Origin: Planctomycetota bacterium
GTDB taxonomy: Bacteria > Planctomycetota > Planctomycetia > Pirellulales > Lacipirellulaceae
DNA length: 64,000 nucleotides
Assembly: GCA_029781135.1 (NCBI GenBank)
Contig: JAKOXH010000019.1
Span: forward strand, 62,001 to 126,000
Direction: 5' to 3'
In this document: positions 62,003 to 64,000 of the stretch, one piece after another
Position numbering within the stretch: the first letter of the stretch is position 1
Layout of the letters: each line of letters begins with the position of its first letter
The notes under the pieces: model-generated
What the model saw: the letters and a program-made list of their open reading frames with translations, nothing else
Told to the model about the DNA's origin: nothing
Databases searched by the model: none
Position numbers and translations under genes: made by a program

Positions 62003-63100
62003 TTACTTGCTGTCGCTTTTTGGTGCGTTCGCCTTACGCGCCTCGGCAATCACTTGGTTAATGCGTCGCGTGTTGGCCCAGTCGTCTTTGTAACTGACGG
62101 GCACGAACTTCGACGTCGTCGGGCCGAATTCCTTTTCCAGGCCGGTACCCTTCCAGTCGAACTTGAGTAGGGTTTCGCGGATGCCGTCACGCAGTTCTGG
62201 GGCGAGATTGTACGCATAGCCGATCGCCGCTGGCGGGAACCGTTCCGACTTGCAGATCGATACGACCGCTGCCGGGTCGACCTCCTTTTTCTCAACCATA
62301 CGGGCGAGCACGTCGCTCGCAATGGGGGCCACTTCAAACTCCTTGGCGGCGACGCGTTTGATCGAGTCCTCGTGACCTTGCGAAAAACCAGACGTGTAAT
62401 CGCGCTCCGGCAGCAGTCCATATTTTTCTTTCAACAACACGAGCGGTGCCTTGCAGCCCGAGTTGGAATCGAGCGTGGTGAACATCACCTTGTGGCCCTT
62501 GATATCTTCCAACTTTTTGATGGGGCTGCCGGCCGGCACGAGGAACTCCATCGTGTAGCCCCAACTGCCGTCGGCCTTGCCCAACGTGCAAACCGGCACG
62601 AAGCCAAACTGCTCAACCGCGTTCTGCACGAGGCCCGTGTTCAAACCGACGATGTGAAGCTCGCCTTTTTGCAGCGCCGCCATTTGGTCTTCAGCCTTGG
62701 CAAAGTGGGCGACCTTTACCTCCTTGCCAGTTTTTTCCTTCAGTGCCGCGGCGAGCTCTTTCCAAGTGTCGTCGCTGGGGCCGCCTCCCTCGGTAGCCAC
62801 ATAGGAGAACACCAACGAAGCCGGCGAGTTAAGTTTCGCGGCATCGGTCGGTGGATCGGCAACCAGGTCGTTATCGGCATCGGCAAAGGCCATTTTGCCG
62901 CTGGTCGGCACAGGTTCCGCCGTGAACATCCGGCCGATGATCGTCGTGGCGATGTCGCTCCGCGCCTGCGACTCAAGCCCGCGCGACCACCAGTAGGCAA
63001 GCAAGCCAATCAATGCCACCGGAAGCACAACCGCCAACACGCGACCGGCGGAATGTTCCTGGCGAGGCGCTACGGAATTGGTTTCATTCGCGTCACTCAT
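62003..63100 (-). CDS. PhnD-like phosphonate/phosphite binding protein, anchored
   Basis: A 365-residue protein with a membrane segment at about 20-38 (GRVLAVVLPVALIGLLAYWW) and a periplasmic binding-protein domain of the PhnD/SsuA2 type: LVFSYVATEGGGPSDDTWKE and DQMAALQKGELHIVGLNTGL, then VPAGSPIKKLEDIKGHKVMF and SNSGCKAPLVLL. These proteins deliver phosphate, phosphite or phosphonate to an ABC importer. Here no ATPase or permease gene is adjacent, and the protein is anchored by an uncleaved-looking helix, so it may serve as a sensor subunit. The start at 63100 has a weak ribosome-binding site. Confidence 0.85.
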   Translation of the reverse strand: MSDANETNSVAPRQEHSAGRVLAVVLPVALIGLLAYWWSRGLESQARSDIATTIIGRMFTAEPVPTSGKMAFADADNDLVADPPTDAAKLNSPASLVFSYVATEGGGPSDDTWKELAAALKEKTGKEVKVAHFAKAEDQMAALQKGELHIVGLNTGLVQNAVEQFGFVPVCTLGKADGSWGYTMEFLVPAGSPIKKLEDIKGHKVMFTTLDSNSGCKAPLVLLKEKYGLLPERDYTSGFSQGHEDSIKRVAAKEFEVAPIASDVLARMVEKKEVDPAAVVSICKSERFPPAAIGYAYNLAPELRDGIRETLLKFDWKGTGLEKEFGPTTSKFVPVSYKDDWANTRRINQVIAEARKANAPKSDSK

Positions 63101-63271
63101 GGAACACTCCCTATGTCGACAGCCCCGTGGAAAGTTCTTGCCAAATGTATTTGGAGGCTAGCAAGACTATCAGGATAGCACGCAAAGCGAGCGAATCCAA
63201 GAAACGCTACGCCGGCATTCCAAACCGCAGCCGAACTCAGACTGCAATGCAGTGAATTCGCTCGGCCGATT

Positions 63272-64000
63272 TCACGTTTCGAGCGATTGGGCCGCGCGCA
63301 GCGTATTTCGCAGCAACATGGCAATGGTCAGCGGCCCAACGCCACCAGGAACAGGCGTAATCGTACCGGCAACCGCCGCGACGGCCTCGTAATCCACGTC
63401 GCCGACCACGCCCGATTCGCCACGGTTGATGCCCACATCGATGACGATGGCACCAGGTTTGACCATATTAGCCGTCACAAACTTCGCCCGGCCGATCGCC
63501 ACGATGAGAATATCGGCCTGGCGCGTGATGGCCGGCAAATCGTGCGAACGGCTATGGCAAACGGTAACCGTGGCATCGCCACCCGTGCCATGCTGCGAGA
63601 GCATGATCGAGAGCGGCCGGCCAACGATTTCGCTACGGCCCAACACAACGACATGCTTGCCGGCTGTTTCGATGCCATTGCGAATGAGAAGCTGCTGCAC
63701 ACCTTGCGGCGTACACGGAAGAAAGCGTGGCCGGCCTTGGACAAGCCGACCAACATTATCGGGGTGAAACGCGTCGACATCCTTGTTCGGGCTGACTGCC
63801 GAAAGTACCCGGCTCTTGTCAATCTGCGGCGGCAGCGGAAGCTGAATAAGGATGCCGTGAACTTCGGCATCCTTATTCAATTTGGAAATCAGCTTGAGTA
63901 AATCGTCCGTCGATGCGTCGCCGGGCAGCCGGTGCAGCTGGCTCTCGATGCCCACCGCTTCGCACGCGCGCTGCTTGTTCCGCACGTACACTTCACTTGC
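63272..64000 (-). CDS. folD: FolD bifunctional C1-tetrahydrofolate enzyme, 5' part cut off
   Basis: The window holds the last 242 codons; the start lies beyond base 64000. FolD has methylene-tetrahydrofolate dehydrogenase and cyclohydrolase activities. Reading from the edge, ASEVYVRNKQRACEAVGIES contains the catalytic Tyr and Lys of the family. GILIQLPLPPQIDKSRVLSA and PCTPQGVQQLL are the standard motifs, GRSEIVGRPLSIML is the nucleotide loop and PVPGGVGPLTIAMLLRNT the C-terminal signature. The gene is otherwise intact, and its own start cannot be judged here. Any co-transcribed gene upstream is out of view. Confidence 0.95.
   Translation of the reverse strand, partial: ASEVYVRNKQRACEAVGIESQLHRLPGDASTDDLLKLISKLNKDAEVHGILIQLPLPPQIDKSRVLSAVSPNKDVDAFHPDNVGRLVQGRPRFLPCTPQGVQQLLIRNGIETAGKHVVVLGRSEIVGRPLSIMLSQHGTGGDATVTVCHSRSHDLPAITRQADILIVAIGRAKFVTANMVKPGAIVIDVGINRGESGVVGDVDYEAVAAVAGTITPVPGGVGPLTIAMLLRNTLRAAQSLET

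Overview
The window looks like chromosomal DNA from a planctomycete, most likely Pirellulales-like. The grounds are several secreted proteins with dockerin-type repeats and PEP-CTERM tails, a long TolC-like lipoprotein, a hexulose-phosphate-synthase-like enzyme, a moderately high G+C content and intergenic regions full of hairpin repeats. There is no rRNA, tRNA, CRISPR array or insertion sequence that I can see, and the taxonomic call is inference.

Layout. 409-5364: a TolC-family outer-membrane protein, a PEP-CTERM protein followed by a strong terminator, and a small membrane protein. 5443-23759: a type II secretion / type IV pilus-like machine. The minus-strand operon (13655 down to 5443) reads receiver protein, histidine kinase, STAS protein, GspE, GspF, PilM, PilN, PilO and a GspC/PilP-like protein. 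A GspG pilin with its own terminator lies upstream. A divergent plus-strand side carries an HD-GYP protein, then GspH-, GspJ-, GspI- and PilX/GspK-like minor pilins, and the secretin closes the locus on the minus strand. No prepilin peptidase is in the window. 24196-38270: a U32 peptidase (RlhA-like), a dockerin-bearing metalloprotease, an ABC-F protein, Lnt plus an upstream lipoprotein, an M50-like membrane protein, a PLP-dependent decarboxylase, a penicillin-acylase-family protein and small basic proteins. 38656-45086: a peroxiredoxin and a polysaccharide group (two glycosyltransferases, RfbB, an MsbA-like ABC exporter). 45444-53029: metabolic and secreted enzymes (HPS-like, PfkB kinase, sialidase-like, esterase, SDR, ankyrin protein, MaoC). 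53223-64000: a dockerin/PEP-CTERM serine protease, two more glycosyltransferases and an acyltransferase, a second esterase, an orphan HicB-like protein, a Gfo/Idh/MocA oxidoreductase, a PhnD-like binding protein and the 3' part of folD.

The most unusual signal is in the non-coding DNA. At least ten families of intergenic palindromes share one design: two arms that each fold into a perfect local hairpin and are also nearly complementary to each other. Where the arms differ, the differences are mostly paired swaps (for example G-C against C-G at symmetric positions). These keep each local hairpin but spoil the long arm-to-arm duplex. That covariation suggests the local hairpins are what is maintained. 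One hairpin of a related type has entered the coding sequence of the PLP decarboxylase in frame, and others sit 11-13 bases before start codons.
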